Shown in pieces: positions 50,842 to 58,902 of a stretch of DNA of 64,000 nucleotides (positions within the stretch are counted from its first letter, which is position 1; the number at the start of each line of letters is the position of its first letter). The DNA comes from SG8-41 sp035649495. GTDB taxonomy: Bacteria; Pseudomonadota; Gammaproteobacteria; Burkholderiales; SG8-41. The notes beneath the pieces were generated by a model, which was given only the letters and a program-made list of their open reading frames with translations, ran no database searches and was not told the DNA's origin. A program made the position numbers and the translations under genes. Location: assembly GCA_035649495.1 (NCBI GenBank), contig DASRJL010000147.1:16810-80809 (forward strand). The letters run 5' to 3'.

Positions 50842-51788
50842 TGGCGCGCTTCGTCACCCTTGGCCTGCTGCTGGCCGCGCTCCTGCCGGGGGTCCGTGCG
50901 GCCGACTGGCCGACCAGGCCGGTGCGGTGGGTGATCGGCCCGGCGCCCGACGTGCTGCCGCGCATGTTGGGCCAGAAGCTGGCCGAAGCGTGGGGACAGC
51001 AGATCGTCGTGGATCAGCGCCCGGGAGCGGCCGGCATCATCGCCGCGGAGACCGTCGCGAAAGCGCCGGCGGACGGCTATACCTGGCTCATGACCACCGG
51101 CGCGAACACGACCCTGGTGGGTCTCTACCCGAAACTGCCTTACGACCTGGTCCGCGACCTGGCGCCCGTCACCTTGATGGCGACGATACCGTTCGTGCTG
51201 GTAGTGCACCCGTCGGTGCCGGCGGCGACGCTGCAGGAGTTCATCAAGCTCGCCCAGGCCCGGCCGGGCAAGCTGAATTACGCTTCGGGCGGCACCGGCA
51301 CGACCTCGCATCTCGCGGGCGAGATGTTCAAGAGCATGGCGAAAGTCGACGTCGTGCACGTTCCGTACAAGGGCGTCGGGCCGGGGGTGGTCGACCTGCT
51401 GGGCGGCCAGGTGCAGATGATGTTCGCGATCATGCAGGGCGCCATGCCGCACGTGAAAGCGGGCAAGCTGAAGGCGCTCGCGGTTTCCAGCGCGAAGCGC
51501 ACGGCGACGGCGCCAGAGGTGCCCACCATCGCCGAATCCGGCGTTCCAGGCTATGAATTCATTTCGTGGAACGCGGTCCACGTTCCCGCGGCCACGCCCA
51601 GGGCAATCGTCGCCACCATCAACCGGGAGATCGGCAGGATCCTGGCCATGCCGGACGTGAAACAGCGGATGTTCGACCTGGGGCTGGAGGTCGCGGGCGG
51701 CCCGCCCGAACGGCTCGGCGAGCTGGTCAGGTCGGACATCGCGAAGTGGAGTAAGGTGATCAAGGAAGTCGGCGTAAAGGTCGACTAA
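50841..51788 (+). CDS. Bug family periplasmic substrate-binding protein
   Basis: 315 aa from ATG 50841. Signal peptide MARFVTLGLLLAALLPGVRA before ADWPTRPVRWVIGPAPDVLPRML. Family blocks QQIVVDQRPGAAGIIAAE, PADGYTWLMT, LNYASGGTGTTSHLAG, HVPYKGVGPGV and KRTATAPEVPTIAESG. The mature part is slightly short before the first glycine loop (no typical G-x-x-D). Translation is probably coupled to the cupin fragment. Confidence 0.9.
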   Translation: MARFVTLGLLLAALLPGVRAADWPTRPVRWVIGPAPDVLPRMLGQKLAEAWGQQIVVDQRPGAAGIIAAETVAKAPADGYTWLMTTGANTTLVGLYPKLPYDLVRDLAPVTLMATIPFVLVVHPSVPAATLQEFIKLAQARPGKLNYASGGTGTTSHLAGEMFKSMAKVDVVHVPYKGVGPGVVDLLGGQVQMMFAIMQGAMPHVKAGKLKALAVSSAKRTATAPEVPTIAESGVPGYEFISWNAVHVPAATPRAIVATINREIGRILAMPDVKQRMFDLGLEVAGGPPERLGELVRSDIAKWSKVIKEVGVKVD

Positions 51789-51794
51789 GCACAT

Positions 51795-51962
51795 TGGCCA
51801 TGGAATCACACGGAGAATGGCCAAGGTCAAATTCAAATTCATTTGCCACGGAATCACACGGAAGGGCACGGAAGTTGAAAACCGCCATGGCCCTTTATCG
51901 GGGTTCTGTTCTTGATTTTCGTCCGTGTGTTTCAGTGTGTTTCCGTGGCTGAAGTGGATCTT
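51795..51962. repeat. nonamer-type repeats with inverted arms
   Basis: GGAATCACACGGAGAATGG and CCACGGAATCACACGGAAGG on the left; TCCGTGTGTTTCAGTGTGTT, TCCGTGGC on the right. The arms are complementary over about 20 bp and lie before the TPP-enzyme start. Confidence 0.6.
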
Positions 51963-51987
51963 CAGATCTTAGACAGGAGCAACAGAA

Positions 51988-53682
51988 ATGCCAAAGATGA
52001 CGGGATCGCGATTGTTTGCCGAGGTACTGAAAGGCTACGGCGTGACGCACGTGTTCTTCGTGCCGACCATATTGATGGACGCGCTGGCCGAAGCGGACAG
52101 CCTCGGCATACAGAAGATACTCACGCACGGTGAGAAAGCCGCCGTCTACATGGCCGATGGCTACGCCCGCGCGAAGAACGCGCCCGGCGTGTGCCTCGCC
52201 CAGCAGATCGGCGCGTCCAATCTCGCGGCGGGCTTGCGCGATCCGTTCATGGCGCACACGCCGCTCATCGCCATCACCGGGGGGCCGCAGTCCGGCTGGC
52301 GGTATCGGAGTGCGTATCAGGAGGTGGAGGACTTCGATCAGTTCGACGCCGTGACCAAGCGCAATCTGTACCTCGACGACATAGCGCGACTGCCTGACCT
52401 GCTGCGGCAGATGTTCCGCATCGCGACCTCAGGTGCGCCCGGCCCGGTCCACCTGCGGCTCAAGGGCTCGCACGGCCAGGGCATCGAGATGGAGGCGGAG
52501 CTGCAGGCGGCCGTCGAGACGCAGTTCGCGACCGTTCCGCCGTTCCGCCCCGTGGCGGAAGCGGCCCGCGTGCGCGCGGCGGTGGACATGCTCGCCAAGG
52601 CGCAGAAACCCGTCATCGTGGCGGGCGGCGGCGTCATGTCCTCGCAGGCACAGGCAGAGCTGGTAGTGCTCGCGGAAAAGCTCCAGGTGCCGGTGGCAAC
52701 GTCGCTGACTGCGAAGGGTGCCATTTCCGACCTGCATCCGTTGTCCGCAGGCGTGTGCGGGACCTACTCGCGGGCCTGCGCCAACAAGGTCGTGTCCGAG
52801 GCGGATCTCGTGTTCTTCGTCGGCAATCACGCCGGCGGCCAGTTGACGACCAACTACCGGATACCGGCGGCGGGGACGCCCGTGATTCAGCTCGACCTCG
52901 ATCCCGAGCAACTGGGGCGCAACTACTCCAATGCGGTTTCGCTGCACGGGGATGCGAAGGCGACGCTCGCTGCAATGGCGGATGCGGCGCAGCGCAAGAC
53001 GCCCGAGGCGGCGGCGTGGACCGGGCGCGTGCAGCAACTCGTATCGGAGTGGCGCACGAACGCGGAGAAAATGCGCCAGTCGGACGCCATCCCGATGCGC
53101 CCGGAACGCATCTGCAAGGAGGTGACCGACGCGCTGCCGGCCGATGGCGTGCTCGTCTCCGACACCGGTCACGCGGGCATGTGGACGGGACAGATGGTCG
53201 ACATCACCAAGCCCGGGCAGCGTTACATACGCTGCGAAGGGTCGCTCGGCTGGGGACTGCCCGGCGCGATGGGCGTCAAGTGCGCGCTGCCGGACAAGCC
53301 GGTGGTGCTCTTCACGGGCGACGGTGGCCTCTACTACCACATGACCGAGCTGGAAACCGCGGCGCGTCACAACATCAATCTGGTGGTCGTGATCAACAAC
53401 AACAGCTCGCTCAACCAGGAAATACCGCTCGTCAACGCGGCCTACAAGGAAAAGCGCGACACCAAGTCCGGTGAAATGTGGCGCTTCTCCAAGAACGCGG
53501 ACCTCGCCAAGGTGGCACAGGCGTTCGGGTGCGAGGCGTTCCGCGTGGAGAAGCCGGCGCAATTGAAGGAGCTGCTGCCGAAAGCGTTCGCCATGGGTAA
53601 GCCGGTCGTGCTCGACTGCATCAGCGAAGAGCAGGCGCTCGCGCCGACGGCGTGGCAGCCCGGCGCGGGGGGCGGCCACTAG
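51988..53682 (+). CDS. thiamine-diphosphate-dependent enzyme (acetolactate-synthase-like)
   Basis: 564 aa. THGEKAAVYMADGYAR carries the activating Glu49; VIVAGGGVMSSQAQAELVVLAEKLQVPVATS is the middle domain; LFTGDGGLYYHMTELETAARHNINLVVVINNN is the TPP/Mg motif (GDG..NN). It could act as acetolactate synthase, oxalyl-CoA decarboxylase or another 2-oxoacid enzyme. No small subunit gene is near, so a catabolic role fits better than branched-chain synthesis. RBS ACAGGAGC lies upstream. Confidence 0.9.
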   Translation: MPKMTGSRLFAEVLKGYGVTHVFFVPTILMDALAEADSLGIQKILTHGEKAAVYMADGYARAKNAPGVCLAQQIGASNLAAGLRDPFMAHTPLIAITGGPQSGWRYRSAYQEVEDFDQFDAVTKRNLYLDDIARLPDLLRQMFRIATSGAPGPVHLRLKGSHGQGIEMEAELQAAVETQFATVPPFRPVAEAARVRAAVDMLAKAQKPVIVAGGGVMSSQAQAELVVLAEKLQVPVATSLTAKGAISDLHPLSAGVCGTYSRACANKVVSEADLVFFVGNHAGGQLTTNYRIPAAGTPVIQLDLDPEQLGRNYSNAVSLHGDAKATLAAMADAAQRKTPEAAAWTGRVQQLVSEWRTNAEKMRQSDAIPMRPERICKEVTDALPADGVLVSDTGHAGMWTGQMVDITKPGQRYIRCEGSLGWGLPGAMGVKCALPDKPVVLFTGDGGLYYHMTELETAARHNINLVVVINNNSSLNQEIPLVNAAYKEKRDTKSGEMWRFSKNADLAKVAQAFGCEAFRVEKPAQLKELLPKAFAMGKPVVLDCISEEQALAPTAWQPGAGGGH

Positions 53683-53708
53683 CGAGGCCGCGATAGCGCA
53701 GCGCCAGG

Positions 53709-54050
53709 TCAGGCGGCCTGCAGGCGCGCCTGCGCGCTCGCCCAGTCGTTGAGGATCGGGACTATGGCGTCTATGCCGGCGGTTTCCAGGATCTTGCGCA
53801 CCATTTCGTTGGGCGCGACCAGGACCATCCTGCCGCCCCGCCCCGCTTGCGCGCGCGCCGCGGTCAGCAGCGTGCGCAGCCCGATGGAGGCGACGAACGA
53901 CACGTTAGAGAGGTCGACGGCGAGCTTGAGCGGCTGGGTCGAGGTCGCGAAAGCGAACTGCTGGTCTATCGCCCGGGTCCCTTCGAGGTCCATGCGGCCA
54001 GCCAGGCTGATACGGGTGAGCTTGTCGTCCTGCTCTACGGTCATGTTCAT
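53709..54050 (-). CDS. STAS-domain anti-sigma factor antagonist
   Basis: 113 aa. LAGRMDLEGTRAIDQQFAFAT, LKLAVDLSNVSFVASIGLRTLLTAARAQAGRGGRMVLV. The Ser in VASIGLRTL is the phosphorylation site of SpoIIAA/RsbV-type proteins. It would bind an anti-sigma factor or a histidine-kinase-like RsbW partner, or act as a receiver in a phosphatase pathway. No partner kinase gene is adjacent. It is convergent with the TPP-enzyme gene. Confidence 0.9.
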   Translation of the reverse strand: MNMTVEQDDKLTRISLAGRMDLEGTRAIDQQFAFATSTQPLKLAVDLSNVSFVASIGLRTLLTAARAQAGRGGRMVLVAPNEMVRKILETAGIDAIVPILNDWASAQARLQAA

Positions 54051-54151
54051 GCGCTTGCTCCGGGTCCCGGGAATCAGAGCGCGATGATAGGCAGCGTGCT
54101 ATTACAGTTCCGTTACAGCACCGTCAGCCGTCAGGGGGGTCAGGCGTCGAT

Positions 54152-54265
54152 TCAGCGCGCCCGCCGGCCAGCACGGGTCCTGATGCCGCAGGATTTCCGG
54201 CGGGCGGCGTGGCACGCGCTCTTGGTGCGACGCGCGTAGTCGCGACAGCGCCGGCCGGTCTTCAT
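54152..54265 (-). CDS. possible small basic ORF downstream of the methyltransferase
   Basis: 37 codons, MKTGRRCRDYARRTKSACHA..., overlapping the methyltransferase stop by 4 bp (ATGA). High Arg/Lys content and two Cys (plus one more) are seen. The overlap suggests coupling, but GC-rich DNA often gives such frames and nothing else supports a gene. Confidence 0.2.
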   Translation of the reverse strand: MKTGRRCRDYARRTKSACHAARRKSCGIRTRAGRRAR

Positions 54266-55503
54266 TGGCTTTTCCGGAAGAGCACGATGCGGTTCGAGTT
54301 CGTGCCGAGCTTGTTGTTCGACACCCCCCAGATATTGGCGGTCTTGGTGAAGCGCTGCGCGTTGATGAGGATCGCCTCGCAGGAGAACCCGGCGTAGATA
54401 CCGAGCGGAGCGACGACTTCCTCCAGCTTGACCGCGCCGCGGCGTACCTCGCCGACTTCGAACGCGACCCAGCCGCCGGGCCGTGTGACGCGGTACAGTT
54501 CCGCGAAGACCGGGGTCATCGCCGCGGCCCAGTCCTCCACCTCCCGCGCCATCGTGATGCGGCCCGAGATCGCTTCGGCGTCCAGGCTGTTGAACCAGCA
54601 GCGCAGCCAGTTGTCGCGGGCGTACTGGACGACATCCAGGAAAGGCGGAGAAGTCACGGTCAGTTGCACGCTGCCGGCGGGGATGTCCGCGGTTGCGCCG
54701 GCGTCCCGGGAGATGAGCAGCGCGTCGTCCGCCGCCTTGCGCAGCCACCACCGCTCCGCCGCGGAGAGCCGGCCCTGCAGCTGCATGGTTTTCTTGAGGA
54801 TGAGGGCGCGGATGTCGCGGTAGCCCGGCTCCTGCCGCAGCCGGGCGTTGATGCGGACCTGGTCTTCCTGCGTGACGGCCTGGTTGGGCGGCAGCGTGTA
54901 GACCGAGAAGAAGCCCGGCGAGTGTCCCGTCAGCCGGTTGGTCGCCACCATCCGGATCCAGCGGTCGGCGGCGTCCTCGGCGCCGCTCTGCGCGCGGCGA
55001 TAGAGATACTCGCGCAGGCCGAGGATCTCGTACTCGGTATCCGGATGAAAGAACATGGAGAGATCCAGCCCGCTCTTCGGGCGCGCCGCGAAGCGCAGCG
55101 ATCGGAGCCGCGCATCTATCTCCGTTACGCTCGGCAGCTCCAGGCGCGGATAGGTCAGTATGGCCGAGAGCGGGTTGACGTCGTTGGCGATGACGTTCCG
55201 CCCGTGCAGAGCCGCCTCGACCGCGGTCGTCCCGCGCCCGCTGAACGGGTCGTACACCACGTCGCCTTCGTCGGTCAGCCGCCCGATGAAGTACGCGGGA
55301 AGCTGCGGCTTGAAGCAGGCGCGGTAGGAGATCTCGTGGACAGGGCTCGCCTGCCGCTGGCGGCTGGTCCAGAACTCGGCCTCGTAGACCGGAACAGATA
55401 AAGAATCCGAAGTCTCAGTGGATTCTTGTCTGGCTCGGGAGCTGCGCGGGCGCGAAACCTCTAATGCCCGCGTGGCGCTGCGGGGTGCCAGTCCTAGCAT
55501 CAC
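54262..55503 (-). CDS. DNA methyltransferase (N4-cytosine/N6-adenine type)
   Basis: 413 aa. The AdoMet motif is VVYDPFSGRGTTAVEAALHGRNVIANDVNPLS (residues ~83-115) and the catalytic motif TVTSPPFLDVVQY (~288). Order (DPF-GRGTT first, SPPF later) fits a site-specific amino-methyltransferase of the TSPPF/Y kind. The C-terminus VRPGG and EVGEV lines are core strands. A strong GGAGGAA RBS and an inverted repeat AGTACAAGTACT lie upstream. A nuclease-like gene is found 1.5 kb upstream on the same strand. Confidence 0.85.
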   Translation of the reverse strand: MMLGLAPRSATRALEVSRPRSSRARQESTETSDSLSVPVYEAEFWTSRQRQASPVHEISYRACFKPQLPAYFIGRLTDEGDVVYDPFSGRGTTAVEAALHGRNVIANDVNPLSAILTYPRLELPSVTEIDARLRSLRFAARPKSGLDLSMFFHPDTEYEILGLREYLYRRAQSGAEDAADRWIRMVATNRLTGHSPGFFSVYTLPPNQAVTQEDQVRINARLRQEPGYRDIRALILKKTMQLQGRLSAAERWWLRKAADDALLISRDAGATADIPAGSVQLTVTSPPFLDVVQYARDNWLRCWFNSLDAEAISGRITMAREVEDWAAAMTPVFAELYRVTRPGGWVAFEVGEVRRGAVKLEEVVAPLGIYAGFSCEAILINAQRFTKTANIWGVSNNKLGTNSNRIVLFRKSQ

Positions 55504-55552
55504 GATTCCTCCAGTGGGGTACTCGGAGGGATCGTACCTTCTTTGCCGTTCT

Positions 55553-55564
55553 AGTACAAGTACT
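55553..55564. promoter_or_regulatory. inverted repeat in the methyltransferase promoter
   Basis: AGTACAAGTACT, two 5 bp arms with a 2 bp spacer, lies about 50 bp upstream of the ATG in an AT-richer patch. It could be an operator. GTACAAG/CTTAAAT sequences around it give several -10-like words, none decisive. Confidence 0.35.
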
Positions 55565-55602
55565 TAAATCAATGACTTAGCGTAAAGTACAGGCTCTTTC
55601 GC

Positions 55603-56853
55603 CTATTTTGCTGCGATTTCAAGACTTTCGTCGAGCAATTCCATCCAATGCCGGACCGGCAACGCGGTCGCGCTCTGAAGATGTACCTGGCAGCCGACGT
55701 TGGCCGTGAGGATGACGTCGGGCTTGCCGCTTTCCAACGCGTCGATCTTGTTGTCTCTCAGTTTGCCGGCGAGCTCGGGCTGGAGGAGAGAGTAGGTGCC
55801 GGCGGAGCCGCAGCACAGATGCGCATCAGGGACAGGCGTCAATTCATAGCCAAGCGACGTCAGCAGCGCCTCGACCGTGCCTTTCAATTTCAAGCCGTGC
55901 TGCAGCGTGCAAGGGGAATGAAAGGCCACTCTCTGAGGGGGAACGCCTGACGCCTGACGCCTGACCCCTGACGGCAGTTTGTTCTGTTCGGCCACGATCA
56001 CTTCGCTGATGTCCTTCGCGAGCTCCGAGATGCGGCGGGCCTTGTCGGCGTAGGCGGGATCGCGGGAGAGCTGATACCCATAGTCCTTCACCATCGTGCC
56101 GCAGCCGCTGGCCGTGATGACGATCGCTTCCACGCCCGCTTCGACGTGAGGCCACCACGCGTCGACGTTGCGCCGCATGTAGTCGCGCGCTTCGTCTTCC
56201 GCGCCGGTATGAAAGGAGACGCCCCCGCAACAGCCGGCGCTGGACGCGCGCAGCAGCGCGATGCCCAGCCGGTCGAGGACGCGTGCGACCGCGGCGTTGG
56301 TATTCGGTGCGAGCGCCGGTTGCACGCACCCATCGAGCACCAGCATGCGCCTTGCATGGACTTGGGCAGGCCAGTCCTTGGAGCACGCCACGGCCTCGGG
56401 CACCTTGCGCTTGAGCGCGCCGGGAAGCAGCGGACGCACGAGTTGCCCGAGCTTGAGCAGCGGCCCGAACCTGGAACAGTGCGGGACTATTGCCTGGAGC
56501 ACCTTGCGCTCGACCGCTGCCCAGCCTTTACGGGGGACCCGTTGATCGACGACATGCCGGCCGATGTCGAGCAGGCGGCTGTAGTGGACGCCGGAAGGGC
56601 AGGTGGTCTCGCACGAGCGGCAGGTGAGGCAGCGGTCGAGGTGGAGCTGGGTCTTGACGGTCGGCTCTGCGCCCTCGAGCACCTGCTTGATGAGATAGAT
56701 CCGCCCGCGCGGGCCGTCGAGCTCGTCCCCGAGGATCTGGTAGGTGGGGCAGGTGGCCGTGCAGAAGCCGCAGTGGACGCACTTGCGCAGGATCGCGTCG
56801 GCGTCGCGGCCTTCGGGAGTGTCTTTGATGAAGTCAGCTAGATTGGTTTGCAC
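55603..56853 (-). CDS. glcF: glycolate oxidase iron-sulfur subunit GlcF
   Basis: 416 aa. Two [4Fe-4S] motifs: CVHCGFCTATCPTYQ (residues ~25-39) and CLTCRSCETTCPSGVHYS (~75-92). The C-terminal half has CCG motifs (SAGCCGGVSFH and HLCCGSAGTYSLL). It passes electrons from GlcD/GlcE to the respiratory chain at the membrane. A run of four 7 bp repeats is inserted in frame near residue 300, giving LPSGVRRQASGVPP. It lies downstream of glcE but separated from it by a nuclease-like gene and a MITE. Confidence 0.92.
   Translation of the reverse strand: MQTNLADFIKDTPEGRDADAILRKCVHCGFCTATCPTYQILGDELDGPRGRIYLIKQVLEGAEPTVKTQLHLDRCLTCRSCETTCPSGVHYSRLLDIGRHVVDQRVPRKGWAAVERKVLQAIVPHCSRFGPLLKLGQLVRPLLPGALKRKVPEAVACSKDWPAQVHARRMLVLDGCVQPALAPNTNAAVARVLDRLGIALLRASSAGCCGGVSFHTGAEDEARDYMRRNVDAWWPHVEAGVEAIVITASGCGTMVKDYGYQLSRDPAYADKARRISELAKDISEVIVAEQNKLPSGVRRQASGVPPQRVAFHSPCTLQHGLKLKGTVEALLTSLGYELTPVPDAHLCCGSAGTYSLLQPELAGKLRDNKIDALESGKPDVILTANVGCQVHLQSATALPVRHWMELLDESLEIAAK
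55944..55971 (-). repeat. heptad repeat inside the glcF coding sequence
   Basis: CGCCTGA x3 then CCCCTGA on the plus strand (4 units, 28 bp). On the coding strand they read TCAGGGG TCAGGCG TCAGGCG TCAGGCG and translate in frame. The same unit type is in the non-coding region 17894-18048. Confidence 0.8.
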
Positions 56854-56976
56854 GAGGATCGAACCGCCAAGACGCCAAGGCCGCCAAGAAATTCAATAAT
56901 GGAACGGCAGACGAACGCAGATGAACGCCGAATCCTGAATCCCGATTCCCGAATCCTGGTATTTGCAAGCGACGCA
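56854..56976. repeat. mixed short-period repeats between glcF and nuclease-like gene
   Basis: Nonamer units CCGCCAAGA CGCCAAGGC CGCCAAGAA at 56874-56892 and heptad units GAATCCT GAATCCC GATTCCC GAATCCT at 56929-56961. The whole gap is repeat-like; no gene is seen. Confidence 0.6.
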
Positions 56977-57474
56977 TCAGCGGAGAGTTGCAAATACCTT
57001 CTTGCGGTATTCCACGACCAGCTGCAGCGTGCGCAGCAGCGCGTGATGCTCCGGCACGGCGTTCTCGGAGATCTTCTTGTCTGAGAGCTCTTCCATGATT
57101 TCGCGCATGAGGTCGGAGACGAGGAGCACCTGCCCGCCGCCCAGCGTGGGGTGGTTCGCCTTGCTCGCGGATACCAGTATGGCGATCTGCTCGATCTCGC
57201 CGGGCACGTCGAATCCGGGAAACAGGCCCGGGATGTACTCGCGGCCGGCGTCGAACTTCCTGCGAAATCGCCGCTCCCGCGTTTCCCAGCTCTCCGCATC
57301 CAGGGACGGCTCCAGGTGCACGAGATGCCGGGTTTCCGGATTGAGCGCCACCACGTCCAGCTCGGCCTCGTATCCGCCCCTCGAGCGCCGGCCCACCGGC
57401 ACGTTGCGCCGCACGAAGTAGCCGCGGTACTCGTACCACTCGGCGACGAGCTGCTCGAGAAAATTATTTGCCAT
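56977..57474 (-). CDS. putative PD-(D/E)XK-like nuclease-fold protein
   Basis: 165 aa. MANNFLEQLVAEWYEYRGYFVRRNVPVGRRSRGGYEAELDVVALNPETRHLVHLEPSLDAESW looks like the core of a PD-(D/E)XK fold: Glu in the first helix, Asp in AELDVVAL and Glu in LVHLEPS. The usual Lys of ExK is Ser here (EPS). The rest is helical with VSASKANHPTLGGGQVLLVSDLM. Restriction, repair or recombination roles are possible but none is shown. It sits between glcE and glcF, which usually are adjacent. Confidence 0.5.
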   Translation of the reverse strand: MANNFLEQLVAEWYEYRGYFVRRNVPVGRRSRGGYEAELDVVALNPETRHLVHLEPSLDAESWETRERRFRRKFDAGREYIPGLFPGFDVPGEIEQIAILVSASKANHPTLGGGQVLLVSDLMREIMEELSDKKISENAVPEHHALLRTLQLVVEYRKKVFATLR

Positions 57475-57476
57475 GA

Positions 57477-57502
57477 AGTTCAGGGTTTGAGACTGGAGAC
57501 TA
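57477..57502. repeat. heptad repeat arm left of the MITE
   Basis: GTTTGAGACTGGAGACTAAG, with GAGACTG GAGACTA units, abuts the MITE left end. The matching right arm lies at 57800-57830, so the MITE landed inside a heptad cluster. Confidence 0.5.
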
Positions 57503-57785
57503 AGAAGCTATCTCATAAACGGCCGCCCTAGACATCCGCAATTCCCGGGAGGACTTCCATCTTCGGTAGCGCATCAGGTCAGTGCCATCAATTTCAGAAC
57601 ATCGGATGGTGACGGAACGAGCAGTCGCCAGCAGTTGCCGGAGAAAGCGTGGGAGTTGGAGTTCGGGATGCACAAGACTTGACGCGTTGAATTAGAACGT
57701 GTGATGAACAGAGAGGATGGATACACTAATCCTCTGTGCTTTCCGTGATCGCTGTGGCCGGTAATGTTTTTGAGATAGGTTCTAG
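57503..57785 (-). mobile_element. MITE-like dispersed repeat, copy 3 (inverted)
   Basis: About 283 bp. It is the reverse complement of copies 1 and 2, for example AGACATCCGC, GACTTCCATCTTCGGT, GTCAGTGCCATCAA and TTGCCGGAGAAAGCGTGGGA. Ends are AGAAGCTATCTCATAAA and TTTTTGAGATAGGTTCT, a better inverted repeat than in the other copies. It lies between the nuclease-like gene and glcE. Confidence 0.75.
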
Positions 57786-57795
57786 GGGCTAGCGC

Positions 57796-57830
57796 CATAC
57801 TCCAGTCTCCGGTCTCCAGTCTCAGAGATC
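57796..57830. repeat. heptad repeat arm right of the MITE
   Basis: ACTCCAG TCTCCGG TCTCCAG TCTCAGA, the reverse complement of the units at 57477-57502. It ends at the glcE stop codon region. Confidence 0.55.
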
Positions 57831-58898
57831 AGGATAGAGCCGACCGGGATTGAGGATACCAGCCGGATCGAAAGTGCGCTTGAGCCGCAGGTGGATGGCC
57901 GCCAGGCCTTCCGGGAGGGGATGGAACGTGCCCGCCGACTTGTCGCCGCTGCGAAAGAGCGTCGCGTGGCCGCCGGCCGCCTTTGCGGCGCTGCGCACGG
58001 ACACGGGGTCGGCGTCCGTCTTGAGCCAGCGCAACGCGCCGCCCCATTCGATGAGGTTCCTGGCGGGCACCCGCAGGGGAGGCGTCGTGGACTTCACCGA
58101 CAGCCGCCACAGCGACGGTCCGCCTTCGAACCAGGGATCGGTCTGTTCGCGGATTCCCGTCCAGAAACGGCTTGCCGGCACGGGATCGACCACGGTGCCG
58201 CCGATTTTCCCGATCGCAGCCTCTATCGCCGGACGCGCGCCCGAGAGTCGTACGCGGAAGTCACCACTGTGGAAAGACGTGGCCGAAACCGGCAACGGCT
58301 TTCCCGCCCACTGGTTCATGGACTCGAGGGCCTCGCCCTCGCTGCACGCGCGCATCAGCGTCGCTTCCATGGGAGGCAGCGGCAGCACCTTGAGTGATAC
58401 CTCCAGCAGCACGCCGAGCGTGCCCAGCGATCCCGCCACGAGACGCGAGACGTCGTAGCCGGCCACGTTCTTCATTACCTGTCCGCCGAAGCGGAGATCC
58501 TCGCCCTTGCCGTCGAGCAGGCGCACGCCCAGCACGAAATCGCGCACCGCCCCCGCGTAGGCGCGGCGAGGCCCCGACAGACCGGCGGCGACGCAACCGC
58601 CCAACGTTGCTGCGCTGCCGAAATGCGGCGGCTCGAACGGCAGCATTTGGCCCTTCTCGCGCAGCGCGGCCTCGACTTCAGCGAGCGGCGTGCCCGCCCG
58701 GGCAGTAATCACCAGCTCGGTCGGCTCGTATTCGACGATGCCGCGGTATGAGGTGACGTCCACGACCTCGCCGCGCAGCTCTCCGCCGTAGAAGTCCTTG
58801 GTGCCGCCGCCACGGATGCGCAGCGGGCGTTTCTGTGCGGCCGCATCGCGGATGGTGCTGGCGAGGTGATCGACTAAATCCTGCATGGAGTGGCGCAT
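57822..58898 (-). CDS. glcE: glycolate oxidase FAD-binding subunit GlcE
   Basis: 358 aa. FAD-linked oxidase of the GlcE type: PLRIRGGGTKDFYGG, YEPTELVITARAGTPLAEVEAALREKGQMLPFEPPHFG, ATLGGCVAAGLSGPRRAYAG, LRFGGQVMKNVAGYDVSRLVAGSLGTLGVLLE and a C-terminal FDPAGILNPGRLYPDL. It forms the glycolate oxidase complex with GlcD and GlcF and oxidises glycolate to glyoxylate. The ATG at 58898 or the ATG at 58886 may be used. It is downstream of glcD with 206 bp of repeat DNA between. Confidence 0.92.
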   Translation of the reverse strand: MRHSMQDLVDHLASTIRDAAAQKRPLRIRGGGTKDFYGGELRGEVVDVTSYRGIVEYEPTELVITARAGTPLAEVEAALREKGQMLPFEPPHFGSAATLGGCVAAGLSGPRRAYAGAVRDFVLGVRLLDGKGEDLRFGGQVMKNVAGYDVSRLVAGSLGTLGVLLEVSLKVLPLPPMEATLMRACSEGEALESMNQWAGKPLPVSATSFHSGDFRVRLSGARPAIEAAIGKIGGTVVDPVPASRFWTGIREQTDPWFEGGPSLWRLSVKSTTPPLRVPARNLIEWGGALRWLKTDADPVSVRSAAKAAGGHATLFRSGDKSAGTFHPLPEGLAAIHLRLKRTFDPAGILNPGRLYPDL

Positions 58899-58902
58899 GA
58901 TA

